This document shows positions 23,718 to 32,903 of a stretch of DNA of 64,000 nt, one piece after another. The notes under the pieces were generated by a model. It did not search any database. It saw only the letters and a list, made by a program, of their open reading frames with translations, and had not been told where the DNA came from. The first letter of the stretch is position 1; every line of letters starts with the position of its first letter. The DNA comes from Pestalotiopsis fici W106-1 (taxonomy: Eukaryota; Ascomycota; Sordariomycetes; Amphisphaeriales; Sporocadaceae): contig NW_006917101.1 in assembly GCF_000516985.1 (NCBI RefSeq), positions 186,001 to 250,000 on the forward strand, read 5' to 3'. Position numbers and translations under genes: made by a program.

Positions 23718-24810
23718 ATGTCTTCGCTCGATATCAAAAACCTATTTGGGGTTCAGGGCTATGTCGCCGTTGTAACGGGCGGTAGCAGCGGCCTAGGTCT
23801 TATGATATGCAAGGTAGATTCCATCATGTCCTTCTCCTTTTTCTCCTGCATTCCTCGAAGCTAACTTGGACCAGGGCCTCGTTGTCAATGGAGCAAAGGT
23901 GTATCTAGTCGCGCTTCCGACGGACCCTATAGATGAGCGAGTCGCTGAGCTTTGTCAATTGGGCCGAGACTCTGGTGGCGGCAGTGCTGTAGGGCAAGTC
24001 GTCCAACCCCTTCTCCGTCGCTTCTGCCGGTCAAGTGCTTACAGAACTACAGCATTGCATGCAATGTTTCGTCCAAGCAGTCCATCTCCGAGCTTGTCGC
24101 CAAGATAAGCCAGCAAGAAAAACACATCGACCTTGTGGTCTCGAATGCGGGCATCCGCCGCGATCCTCCCGTGGCATGCAATGTGCAAGAAGCGTCTCTG
24201 GCCGAGTTGCAAGCTTCCATGTGGTCTTCACCAGAGTCGGACTGGGCCGATACATTTAGTGTGAACTCTTCCGCCCACTACTTTTTGTCAGTCGCATTTT
24301 TGCATCTGCTCCAGGCTTCGTCTCGCGGTTCCATAGTCATTACTAGTTCTTGTGCCAGTATGCACAACGTGACGAATGTAGACCTGACTAGTTATGCTGC
24401 AAGCAAAGCTGCAACCGATCACATAGTAAGGTTACTTGCAGCAAAGTTCAGTCGATTCTACGTTCGGGTCAATGGTATCAATCCTGGCTGTAAGTGAAAA
24501 CCAGAGATGCGCATGCTTGCCTCGTTCCAACATGGCTGATCCCAAAACATGTAGTTGTGCCGAGTGCAATGAACCCAGTCGGCCAAGAAGGAAATATCTT
24601 TAGCAATTTATTTGACAAAGTGCCGGCAAAAAGGGCTGGGGGAGAAGAGGACATTGCGAGTGTTGTTATCTATTTAGCAAGTCGAGCCGGGGTAAGTGAT
24701 GCCAATCGAAAAGTCGTTTTCCGCCTAACCGTGCTTCTAAACAGGCATATGTTGATGGTGTCTCTATCTGCGTAGATGGAGGCCGCATTCTGCTGGCTAA
24801 TGGGCAATAA
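23718..24810 (+). CDS. Short-chain dehydrogenase/reductase (classical SDR)
   Basis: NAD(P)-dependent oxidoreductase, about 285 residues. Five exons join in frame: 23718-23813, 23875-23988, 24045-24489, 24555-24691 and 24745-24810. Motifs: cofactor loop TGGSSGLG (residues 20-27), DLVVSNAG, the catalytic Ser in SIVITSSCA, YAASK (Tyr and Lys of the active site), RVNGINPG and the C-terminal AYVDGVSICVDGGRILLANG. All catalytic residues are present. The C-terminal half resembles the secondary-metabolism SDRs often called versicolorin or gluconate-5-dehydrogenase-like. It follows the P450 in the same direction and likely oxidises or reduces its product. A CGG-N5-CCG palindrome lies upstream. Confidence 0.9.
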
Positions 24811-25003
24811 TTATGGTTTGCATGATGCGTATGCTAAACGGTGTCTTTGGCCAACGTAGAGGCTATTCAGCTTGAAGATGTTTCGCAATTACAATATCAC
24901 AAAATGTCAACCAGGCATTCAGTCTTTAAGCCGCTCATGCAGTATCATCTTTGTTTCTTTCGATACGGTCGTATGAATTTATTATATTTGAGCTCGAGGA
25001 CTA

Positions 25004-26008
25004 TTATGCCTTCTTCAGAAACTCCTTGATCTGCCCATCTATCCATTTGATATCTTCAACACTGGCCCCGGACCCGGCAAGGTGACCCCAGACAGAAGGA
25101 ATGATCTTGCACTGTCCGTTTGGAAGCCAATCTGCCTCCTTCTCACTTGCACGGCAGTTGAAGTACTGATCGGTCTCACAAGGTAAGAGGAGTACCGGAA
25201 CCGCCACTCTCGACAGAGTGAGTTCCAACGACTCGTCGCGGTCAGAACTGCACGAGGATAAATCTCCTCGCTGCCACATCCGCAGCATTGTCAAAAGGTC
25301 ATCCGGGTCCCAGCCTGTGTAGTTGACGCCCGTCACGTCGCAGTCCCAGTCAGCCAGCGTCTGGTACCCGATCTTTTGATACATTTCCTCCTCGAACCAT
25401 GAAGAACTTGTGAGCCAGGCCGAGTATGCTTTGCCAAAAGCGCGAATGCCACGGTGTGCTTCCTTTCTTCCCGGCTCCTTCCTCGCAGGGGTATAGTCAA
25501 TCGAGCTCTCCAATGCAGCCTTTGGGCCCTCTAAGAATTGGTGATTGTGGCGACTGGTTCGAGCCGAGGAGCATATGATGACGGCTTTCCGCACCATGCC
25601 TGGATACAGTGCCAGCCAGTGATATGTAGTCTGGCCTCCCATGGAAAAGCCCACCATGATATCAATCGAGCTCAGGCCGAGACCTTGGGTCAAGAGTTGA
25701 TGTTGGGCACGGACGCAGTCATGATAGTCGATGTTTTGAGGGAAATCCACCGTGTTGGAAGGGCTGGATGATTCGCCATTGCCGAAAAGCGCAACTACGA
25801 TAACTCGGTAGTCGCGCAGTATACCCTGCGCGAAAGTGAATGTCGAATTGATCCTTCCTCGGAAACAGGTAGGAATAACAGCAATATTTGTCGCGTAACG
25901 ATTATACTGTTTGTAGGCGAGGCGGGCTTGATTCAAAGTGCTGCCGTCTCGAAACGTGAAATGTGGCAAGTCAAAGTATTCAATGGCAGCATCATTCTGC
26001 TCTTCCAT
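25004..26008 (-). CDS. Alpha/beta hydrolase of the homoserine O-acetyltransferase fold
   Basis: Single-exon protein of 334 residues if started at MEEQNDAAIEYFDLP (26008). An in-frame Met at 26143 would add an unlikely hydrophobic leader. It carries the nucleophile elbow VGFSMGGQ, an Asp in CETDQYF and a His in VWGHLAGSG, so the Ser-Asp-His triad is complete. Opening pattern YFDLPHFTFRDGSTLNQARLAYKQYN is typical of the MetX-like family in fungal gene clusters, whose members act as acyltransferases or as hydrolases. It is shorter than true homoserine acetyltransferases and sits among P450, SDR and RidA genes, so a pathway-specific hydrolase is more likely than methionine biosynthesis. It converges with the SDR over a 193-bp gap. 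Confidence 0.88.
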   Translation of the reverse strand: MEEQNDAAIEYFDLPHFTFRDGSTLNQARLAYKQYNRYATNIAVIPTCFRGRINSTFTFAQGILRDYRVIVVALFGNGESSSPSNTVDFPQNIDYHDCVRAQHQLLTQGLGLSSIDIMVGFSMGGQTTYHWLALYPGMVRKAVIICSSARTSRHNHQFLEGPKAALESSIDYTPARKEPGRKEAHRGIRAFGKAYSAWLTSSSWFEEEMYQKIGYQTLADWDCDVTGVNYTGWDPDDLLTMLRMWQRGDLSSCSSDRDESLELTLSRVAVPVLLLPCETDQYFNCRASEKEADWLPNGQCKIIPSVWGHLAGSGASVEDIKWIDGQIKEFLKKA

Positions 26009-26237
26009 ATTCACAAAGCGAGCAGCTGCGCAGCTACAATCAAGACGCGGCAGACCCAAAGTCAATAAAACCACAGTAGTCTGGCTACATGTGTGCTGAG
26101 GATGTATCACGTTGGCCTGTTCTGGCTGGCAGACTTGTATCAAACAGTGGATATGGAGTGGCGGTAATCGCTACCTAGTGTGATACTGAGCAATTCTCCG
26201 CCCAACTGCCGGCTATATTGCCCCAATAAGTGGTCGT

Positions 26238-26248
26238 CGGTACGCCCG
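26238..26248. promoter_or_regulatory. Zn2Cys6-type site CGG-N5-CCG upstream of the hydrolase (distal to proximal order: nearer copy)
   Basis: GTCGGTACGCCCGTC, 230 bp before the hydrolase start (26008, - strand). It is paired with a second copy 41 bp further upstream. Confidence 0.55.
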
Positions 26249-26278
26249 TCGGCAGTCACATACGATGGAGAGAGAGGT

Positions 26279-26289
26279 CGGCGCTGCCG
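26279..26289. promoter_or_regulatory. Zn2Cys6-type site CGG-N5-CCG upstream of the hydrolase (farther copy)
   Basis: GGTCGGCGCTGCCGAC, extended arms GTCGG/CCGAC, 271 bp before the hydrolase start. Confidence 0.6.
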
Positions 26290-27180
26290 ACGGGCATCTG
26301 TTGAAGCCGAATTATCAATTCGGTCGCTCTTTACAGGCAACCAACAGTCCAGCATGTTGCGGGGATCGGAGACTCAGCCATGCTGTGCGCAGAAGCAATG
26401 TTACTTGTGTGATACTTGACTGGATCATGTGCAGCTTAAGGTGTGTCACGAGGCTCACTGAACGTCCATTCTCTGTGAATTGTTCTGCATGGGTAAGAAG
26501 TATCCCTGCTGTCATTTTTACGTTGCCAGTAGTGATTTGCAAAGCAGTTTTGAAGTAGCTTTGCATCAACTAGATGTTCTTATTCCTGGTACAGAAGATG
26601 GTAAATTTTCTGGCGCTCCGTCTACTGGCCTAAAGGGGAAGTACAAGATGATGCGCCACAGGTGTAACTATATAGTTTGGCACCCTCTGGGTGACACAGC
26701 GGGAAGGATTATCAAGTCTGTCTGTTCACACTTAAATTTCGTAATTGTAGACCATCATAAGTTTATTCACGATTTTGACAACTGGTCGTATCCAAGGGGG
26801 CTCTGTAGTACTAAAACATGCTCCACGTGCCGGAATTGCCACTGCACGCAATCTTTGCCAAAACTAATGATACAAAGCACGGTCGACCAAGCTGCCCAGC
26901 CTTGCATATTCCTCTTTATGTTCAGAGTCGTTATTATCTGCGATGATCCCGGCAGTCGTGGTGCCATCCTCAGCGCCAGAGGCGAGTTTTGCAGTCAGAC
27001 TGGTTTGTGGACATGGAGGCGCGCGTCGATGTTTCCGGGGGTGTTGAAATTCCGGAAACCTTTGACTTCGTATTTGTATATGATAGAAATGGCTGCCACC
27101 TTCTATGCTATATCGTCGAAAAAGTTGCATATATGATTTTCAATGAGTCTTGTTCGGGTCCGATCCGCTCTATGACCCAG

Positions 27181-27191
27181 CGGTCACTCCG
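27181..27191. promoter_or_regulatory. Zn2Cys6-type site CGG-N5-CCG upstream of the RidA-like gene
   Basis: CGGTCACTCCGAT, 307 bp before the RidA-like start. The left flank differs from the others (AGCGG and not TCGG), so support is weaker. Confidence 0.45.
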
Positions 27192-27497
27192 ATACCCAGA
27201 CAGTTTCGAGCAGGCCGACGGGCTCAACGAAGCAGCGGGAAATCTGATAACGTGGAGCTGTCATTATTTCATCACATTACATGATATAAAGCTGATAATA
27301 AGTTATTAATAAAGCCAACATTCGCTACAAAGTGAGGCGGGATGAAATTATTATTCACCCAGCAGCATCGCAACCGGCAAGCAGGGTGTAGACTAACTAA
27401 ATCGTATATTACGATATACTCGGCAACAGCGTACCTCAAACGTTGCGACGCAAAGTCAAAGAATTGCTGTTTCTCTCTTTCGACATCATACAGCATC

Positions 27498-27953
27498 ATG
27501 GCCCCAAATGGTGAGGGTTTCTTGCTTGATCCCGGTGCAACGTCGAGAGTGACCCGATACGCCCATGCCCGCATCACCCCGGCTTCCGCTCATCGCACCA
27601 TCCACATTTCCGGCATCGCCGCGGTTACACCTGACGGTCAATATGAAGGCGCAACACAGAATGCCGACGGTTCCTGGAGTCTCGATATCCGAGAACAGAC
27701 GGCCGCAGTCCTGCGCAGGATCGAGGCGATCATCCACGGGGCGACCAACGGCAAAGGGGGCCTTCACAACATTATCGATGCCGTCATCTACCTCACAGAT
27801 ATGGGATCCCAATATGCTGGCATGAATGAGGAATGGAACAAGGTTTTCAAAGACTGCGCAAGCGCCCCAGCGCGGGCTACAATTGGAGTGAAGGAACTGC
27901 CTGACCCTCGTTTCATCGTAGAGATCAAGGCAGTGGCTGTTTGTGAGATTTGA
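27498..27953 (+). CDS. RidA/YjgF-family protein (2-aminomuconate-deaminase-like)
   Basis: Single exon, 151 residues. The family binds enamine/imine intermediates and deaminates them with a conserved Arg. That Arg is present in APARATIGVKELPDPRFIVEIKAVAV at the C-terminus, the usual RidA end. HISGIAAVTPDG, IREQTAAVLRRIEAI and NIIDAVIYLTDM match the other strands and helices. The DGSWSLDIREQT insertion and overall form recall 2-aminomuconate deaminases of 2-aminophenol or tryptophan-type ring degradation, but the general housekeeping RidA role cannot be excluded. It is the last gene of the accessory cluster and has a CGG-N5-CCG site 307 bp upstream, which favours a pathway role. Confidence 0.88.
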   Translation: MAPNGEGFLLDPGATSRVTRYAHARITPASAHRTIHISGIAAVTPDGQYEGATQNADGSWSLDIREQTAAVLRRIEAIIHGATNGKGGLHNIIDAVIYLTDMGSQYAGMNEEWNKVFKDCASAPARATIGVKELPDPRFIVEIKAVAVCEI

Positions 27954-29113
27954 ATTGTGTGGATTAAGTCTTCAGGCAAGCTGTATTTCGGACTTTCAAA
28001 CCCTAGAAGTCATGATTATAACAATTGAAATGTCACCAGCTATCACATGAACTCGAATGTGCGCGCAAGGACACAGTAATGACGATGCTTGTTGCCTCCA
28101 AATCACGCAAATTGTCTAAATTCCATATCATTAGTGATCATTAGCAAGTGTTGTTTGTGATTATAACTCATCATGCAGTTTATTTCGCAAAGTTTCAACC
28201 TTGCGAAGACTTCTCGCTGGTCTTTCGACTTATATATAACCTCTTGGGGTCTTTCTGATCGTGAAGAATGGCTGGAGCGATCGTTGAGCCTTGTGTTCTG
28301 CTCACTTGCTCCAGAAACTCGCGTCATAACAGCACATTGTACAGCAAATAGCGAGAAAGGACATGAGCACTGCAATGACGTTGGGGCTAGTCTGTAAGAC
28401 TCTGAATGTGCCGTTCGAATGCGTTTGTTGGGATTTCTGGCTGATTATGACGCGTGACCGGTATGATGACGATACTATAAACTGCGGCTGTGTATTAAAG
28501 TCCATCAGAAGTCGGCATGCTAGATGCCAGTTCCGCCATCGACGCGGCAACCTGATATATTGGTAATGGAGGTAATTTCTAGATGATTATATACCGTTGA
28601 ATTCTCTCATATAATGAAGAACGCACCAAGACTCCATGCCCAGGTAATGACCGCGGGTATAGCTAGCTAGCATGAGCCACTATGATTATGTAATTGGATT
28701 CACATTAAATTTGTAATTAAGTAAAAAAACTTTTGATATTGCTCTAAAGGTTTTTGAATAAAGGGCAAACGAATGTACACATGAGGGTCTAAATATCGAG
28801 CTCTCCCCGCTAAATATCAAGCTCTCCTCTCCAGCTCGGCTATAAGCCCGCGTGAGCTTCCCTAAGCGGCAGGCGCCACTGGCTTAGCGTAGTATCCATC
28901 TGGAAAGTTTTCTGCTTCAGAGGCGATGCGACCCGGATCGAGCCTCGAATAGCCGTTACTCTTTCCTCGTTACAGTGATCAGCAGCGTATCCTATTGCCT
29001 CGTAGGTGCGTTCATACCACTAGAACCGCTCAGCACGAGACATTGTGGAAAGCTTGCCCAGCTTGCCCAGCCCCTCACCCCTTCCACAGCGTTCGCAAAT
29101 AGAAGCTCTCTAA
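27954..29113. other. Intergenic boundary between accessory and conserved regions
   Basis: About 1.16 kb, mostly AT-rich. From about 28800 it becomes more GC-rich, probably the promoter and leader of the Dug1 gene. A small direct repeat (CTTGCCCAG twice) lies near 29060. No gene recognised. Confidence 0.5.
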
Positions 29114-30832
29114 TTGAACCAAAACCCCCTCTATTATATACCTGACCTTATCACCCAGATGCCCCGCACTACATTGCTCACACGACTTACAAGTCGGACA
29201 TCTCCCAAGTCTTTCTCTGCTTGCGCCATATCCACTCCAATCTCGTATTGCCCGGGTTGTAGGACATCTTTGTTTTCTTCTCTCTCTTCTTCTATTTCTT
29301 CGAACAGTCGCCACTCCTCGTCACTTAGAGCTTATATCCCAGGAACCCAGAGAAGAACGTACCTTACCCCCTCCATCAAAGCCCATCAAGCTCGAAAGAT
29401 GGCGCCCCAACTCGACGGCTACTTCTCCCAGGTTGACAAGCTCTCCGACCACTTCATCGACCGTCTCGCCAAGGCCGTCGCCATCCCCTCCATATCCGCT
29501 GATGCCGCCCGCCGTCCCGATGTCGTTCGCATGGGCGAGTGGCTCGCCGCCGAGCTCAAGACCCTCGGCGCCAGCGTCGAGCTGCGCCCGCTCGGAAAGC
29601 AGCCCGACCAGCCTCAGCTAGACCTGCCGCCCGTCATTCTGGCCAGGTACGGAGAGGACAAGAACAAGCGCACGATTCTAGTGTACGGACACTACGATGT
29701 CCAGCCCGCCGAGAAGAGCGACGGCTGGGCTACAGAGCCTTTTACACTGACTGTCGGCGAGGACGGTCGCATGTTTGGCCGTGGCTCGACCGACGACAAG
29801 GGTCCTGTCCTGGGTTGGCTGAACGCCATCGAGGCACACCAGAAGGCTGGCGTTGATTTCCCCGTCAACTTGCTCATGTGCTTTGAGGGTATGGAGGAGT
29901 ACGGTTCCGAGGGCTTGGACGAGCTCATTGAGAAGGAGGGCAAGGGCTACTTCAAGGACGCCGAGGCTGTCTGCATCTCGGACAACTACTGGCTGGGAAC
30001 GGAGAAGCCGTGTCTGACATACGGTCTGAGAGGATGCAACTACTACAGCGTCGAGATCTCGGGACCTGGTGCCGATCTGCACTCTGGTGTGTTTGGCGGA
30101 ACTGCGCAAGAGCCCATGACAGATCTTGTCCGGGTCTTGGGTAGCTTGGTTGATACCCACGGCAAGATTCAAATCCCCGGCATCATGGATCAGGTCGCAC
30201 CCGTTACCTCTGAGGAAGAGGGTCTATATGATAACATTAGCTTTACCATGGACAACCTGCACGAGTCACTAGGCTCCAAGACCACCATCTTCGAGGACAA
30301 GAAGCCCACCCTCATGGCCCGCTGGAGATACCCATCCCTCTCCGTCCACGGTGTTGAGGGTGCCTTTTCCGCGCCCGGAGCCAAGACTGTCATTCCTGCC
30401 AAGGTCATTGGCAAGTTTTCGATCCGTACTGTGCCCAACATGGAGATTGAGCAGACCAACGAGGCCGTATACGCCTACGTCAAGGAGGTCTTTGCCAAGC
30501 TGGGCTCCAAGAACACCCTCAAGGTGTACGCCCAACATACTGGCAAGTGGTGGGTCGCCAGCCCCAACCACTGGAACTTCCGCGCCGCCGACAAGGCCGT
30601 CGAGAGGGTCTGGGGCGTCAAGCCCGACTATACTCGCGAGGGAGGCTCCATCCCCGTCACCCTAACCTTTGAGCAGGCTACTGGCAAGAATGTGTTGCTG
30701 CTGCCCATGGGAAGCTCTACCGACGGTGCCCACTCGATCAACGAGAAGCTGGACAAGAAGAACTACATTGAGGGTATCAAGTTGTTGGGCGCATATCTGC
30801 ACTACGTCGCCGAGGAGGAGCAGACTAACTAG
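29114..30832 (+). CDS. dug1: Cys-Gly metallodipeptidase Dug1 (M20 family)
   Basis: Cleaves Cys-Gly and other dipeptides in glutathione breakdown, using two Zn or Mn ions. Single exon. The conserved protein begins at the Met at 29399 (MAPQLDGYFSQVDKLSD), 477 residues, the normal length. Metal and catalytic residues: HYDVQP (His and Asp), GRGSTDDKGP, EGMEEYGSE (catalytic Glu pair), CISDNYWLG and the late His in DGAHSINE. In-frame Mets at 29114 and 29159 add 95 or 80 residues rich in Ser, Arg and Thr with no acidic residues, which looks like a mitochondrial presequence. I give the longest reading; alternative initiation could yield mitochondrial and cytosolic forms. Codon use is strongly GC3-biased, a sign of high expression. 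Confidence 0.93.
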   Translation: MNQNPLYYIPDLITQMPRTTLLTRLTSRTSPKSFSACAISTPISYCPGCRTSLFSSLSSSISSNSRHSSSLRAYIPGTQRRTYLTPSIKAHQARKMAPQLDGYFSQVDKLSDHFIDRLAKAVAIPSISADAARRPDVVRMGEWLAAELKTLGASVELRPLGKQPDQPQLDLPPVILARYGEDKNKRTILVYGHYDVQPAEKSDGWATEPFTLTVGEDGRMFGRGSTDDKGPVLGWLNAIEAHQKAGVDFPVNLLMCFEGMEEYGSEGLDELIEKEGKGYFKDAEAVCISDNYWLGTEKPCLTYGLRGCNYYSVEISGPGADLHSGVFGGTAQEPMTDLVRVLGSLVDTHGKIQIPGIMDQVAPVTSEEEGLYDNISFTMDNLHESLGSKTTIFEDKKPTLMARWRYPSLSVHGVEGAFSAPGAKTVIPAKVIGKFSIRTVPNMEIEQTNEAVYAYVKEVFAKLGSKNTLKVYAQHTGKWWVASPNHWNFRAADKAVERVWGVKPDYTREGGSIPVTLTFEQATGKNVLLLPMGSSTDGAHSINEKLDKKNYIEGIKLLGAYLHYVAEEEQTN

Positions 30833-31355
30833 CTGATTAACAAGACTTGATGTGTCTGCATCAGAAATATAAATGTAAAACAATTCATCATCAATCATGC
30901 AAGATCAATACAGATATCTAACGTTTAAGTGAAAAACATCTGGTGGTTGGCTCAACCGTGCGTCCTTGAAATGCAGCTGCCACTATCGTCAAACTATAAC
31001 AGGATTTATAGGTAAATGCTTTATTATACTTTCATAGATATTATGCGGGCTATTAATATACTCCTTAACGCCGTCATTTGCATGCTTCCCACGCTGAATA
31101 TAAATACACTATAAATGATTCAAATTTCCGCGGCCATCCTGCTTCAACTTATGGTCGTTCAAGCTTGTGTGTGTATAGTCCTGGGGGTATAATTCCATGT
31201 ACCGTTTCTCTCCAACCCAGCATTCTTTTCTCGCAAAGTAGGGTGCTGGCAATCAGTTGTCGAGAAAAAGGACATACTTATCCGCATCACTCATATTATG
31301 TGTTGTTTTGCCCTTCCCGATGCAATCTCTTTGGTGATTCACCACTAGAAGCACA
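30833..31355. other. Convergent intergenic spacer
   Basis: About 520 bp AT-rich sequence between the converging dug1 and dysferlin-domain genes, holding both 3' ends. No other feature seen. Confidence 0.6.
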
Positions 31356-32903
31356 TCATGGGAGTTCCTCTTTGTTGGCACCTATGCCACCACTTCGATC
31401 GATGCCATCCCATCCGTCTACCCAGCCCTTTTCATCAGCAACAGCGCCGCCCGAGACTCCTCCGCCAGCCATGTCTTTGACATCACTCCAATACTCGAGA
31501 CGACGAACTTCTTCGTCCGCATGCTTGATTGCATCGGCTAGGTGCTTGGTCTTCTCCTTCAGCTCAGCCCTCTCCTCGTCTGTCTCTGGCTCTTTGGGGA
31601 TGCTCGGGTGGGCTTGCGGATGAGATGGCCCGTCCACGACTTGTTGGGACTGCAGTTGTATCGTGGGTGGCTCCGGTTTCGATTTGGCTACCTCCGAGGG
31701 CGACGACTGCTGTTTCTGATATGTATAGCCATCATAAAGCTCCATCAATCTCGTCAACAGGAGTTTCCGGCTTGCCTGGAACACGAATATGGACATGATC
31801 TCGTGCATGTAATCCTGTAACTGCTCGAGGCCGTCGGCGCTGTGCTCAATGTAATTTTGTATGGCATCCAGCTTCTCCCGGTCGATCCTGAGTTTCCTCA
31901 AGAGCTCCATCAATGTATCGATATTTTGAATCTCGATCTTGGCCTCGAGTGCTTCGTCCTCGGAAATCACCACGCTCGTCCTGTTACTCGCCCCACCACC
32001 GAAACTACTGCCGCCCCGGATGGATCCGCTCTTTGTTGGAGACGCTGCGCCCACTGTAAAATACTCGGTGTTCAAGAGGTGCGGGTCGTTGGACGGAAAG
32101 TCAGTCTCCTTCTTGATACGCTGTCGGGTCCACGCCCTCCGCCGAACAAAGCTATTATACCACCTTGGGCCGTGCCAGCTAAACTTCTTGCTGAACATGA
32201 AGCTGTACTCCCAACCGTCTTTATCGGTCTGAATCTTGTCGTCTTTATTGACGTGCCAGCTTGGCCATGCCCACTCCCAGCTGGGGTCCGGCACCTGCGC
32301 CGTCTTGATGTCCGTGGGCGACGTCTTGTGCGCCGCGTTGGTCCACGGGGACGGGTCGAGATTGCCCAGTGCCGCGCCAGAGAAGAGCGGAATGCCACAC
32401 AGAAAGCCGCCTCTCTCATTCTCATAGAGAATATCGATCTCCTTTCTGGGAGACTTGGGACGACGAGATTGCCTCTTGGCTGATTTTGAGGAAGGAACTC
32501 TTGAGACGGGGTTCCCGTTCACAGGCTGGGCTTCCGACGACACTTTAGGTCTGGGTTCCTCGGCAGCAGGCGTGGGGGGTTGGACAGTAGGCGTAGGTGG
32601 TATCTCGAGCGCGCCGTTCCCTCCTGCTTCCTCGCGGGAAGCATGTCCATTCTGTTCTCCTCCGTGCTCGGAACCTTCCTCACTCGCTGATATCGGCGCG
32701 GCATTGGTTCGCAGAGGGCGCTCGCTATCGGAGGTCAGAGCGGACTGGTCGACAGCCGTGTCGCCATCCTCCTGCTGAGTCGGTGTTGGGGCCCGGGCTG
32801 GGGTGCCGTGGGTTGAAGTCGAGTGATCAATGAGGTTAATCTCGTGATCGATGTCGGACTCCTTGAGCGGCGCTACGCGGCGAGAGGACCGAACCGTCGG
32901 CAT
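31356..32903 (-). CDS. Dysferlin-domain protein (Spo73/Mug65-like)
   Basis: Single exon, 515 residues. The N-terminal 150 residues are disordered (Pro, Ser, Glu-rich) and end in basic SAKRQSRRPKSPRKE. The dysferlin core follows: EIDILYENERGGFLCGIPLFSGAALGNLDPSPWT, WEWAWPSWHVN and WEYSFMFSKKFSWHGPRWYNSFVRRRAWTRQR, with the Trp/Arg stacks that define the domain. The C-terminal part is helical and partly coiled coil. Relatives are fission-yeast Mug65 and budding-yeast Spo73 (prospore-membrane extension), and more distantly the Pex30/Pex23 ER-peroxisome proteins. No membrane helix is evident, so a peripheral membrane or lipid-binding role is inferred. Confidence 0.85.
   Translation of the reverse strand: MPTVRSSRRVAPLKESDIDHEINLIDHSTSTHGTPARAPTPTQQEDGDTAVDQSALTSDSERPLRTNAAPISASEEGSEHGGEQNGHASREEAGGNGALEIPPTPTVQPPTPAAEEPRPKVSSEAQPVNGNPVSRVPSSKSAKRQSRRPKSPRKEIDILYENERGGFLCGIPLFSGAALGNLDPSPWTNAAHKTSPTDIKTAQVPDPSWEWAWPSWHVNKDDKIQTDKDGWEYSFMFSKKFSWHGPRWYNSFVRRRAWTRQRIKKETDFPSNDPHLLNTEYFTVGAASPTKSGSIRGGSSFGGGASNRTSVVISEDEALEAKIEIQNIDTLMELLRKLRIDREKLDAIQNYIEHSADGLEQLQDYMHEIMSIFVFQASRKLLLTRLMELYDGYTYQKQQSSPSEVAKSKPEPPTIQLQSQQVVDGPSHPQAHPSIPKEPETDEERAELKEKTKHLADAIKHADEEVRRLEYWSDVKDMAGGGVSGGAVADEKGWVDGWDGIDRSGGIGANKEELP

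Larger units (their letters stand above)
26009..27497. promoter_or_regulatory. Divergent intergenic region between the hydrolase and the RidA-like gene
   Basis: 1.5 kb between divergent starts. It carries CGG-N5-CCG palindromes at 26238, 26279 and 27181. A 218-codon open frame (26480-27136, +) shows no motif. On the - strand near 27260-26864, fragments with gene-like codon use appear in three different frames (for example AEDGTTTAGIIADNNDSEH, stop at 26864). These could be a decayed gene, but I recognise no family. Confidence 0.45.

Noticed and set aside
26480..27136. 218-codon open frame on the + strand
   Set aside because: Cys-rich without any domain or motif, in an AT-rich divergent intergenic region, and with no neighbouring exon support.
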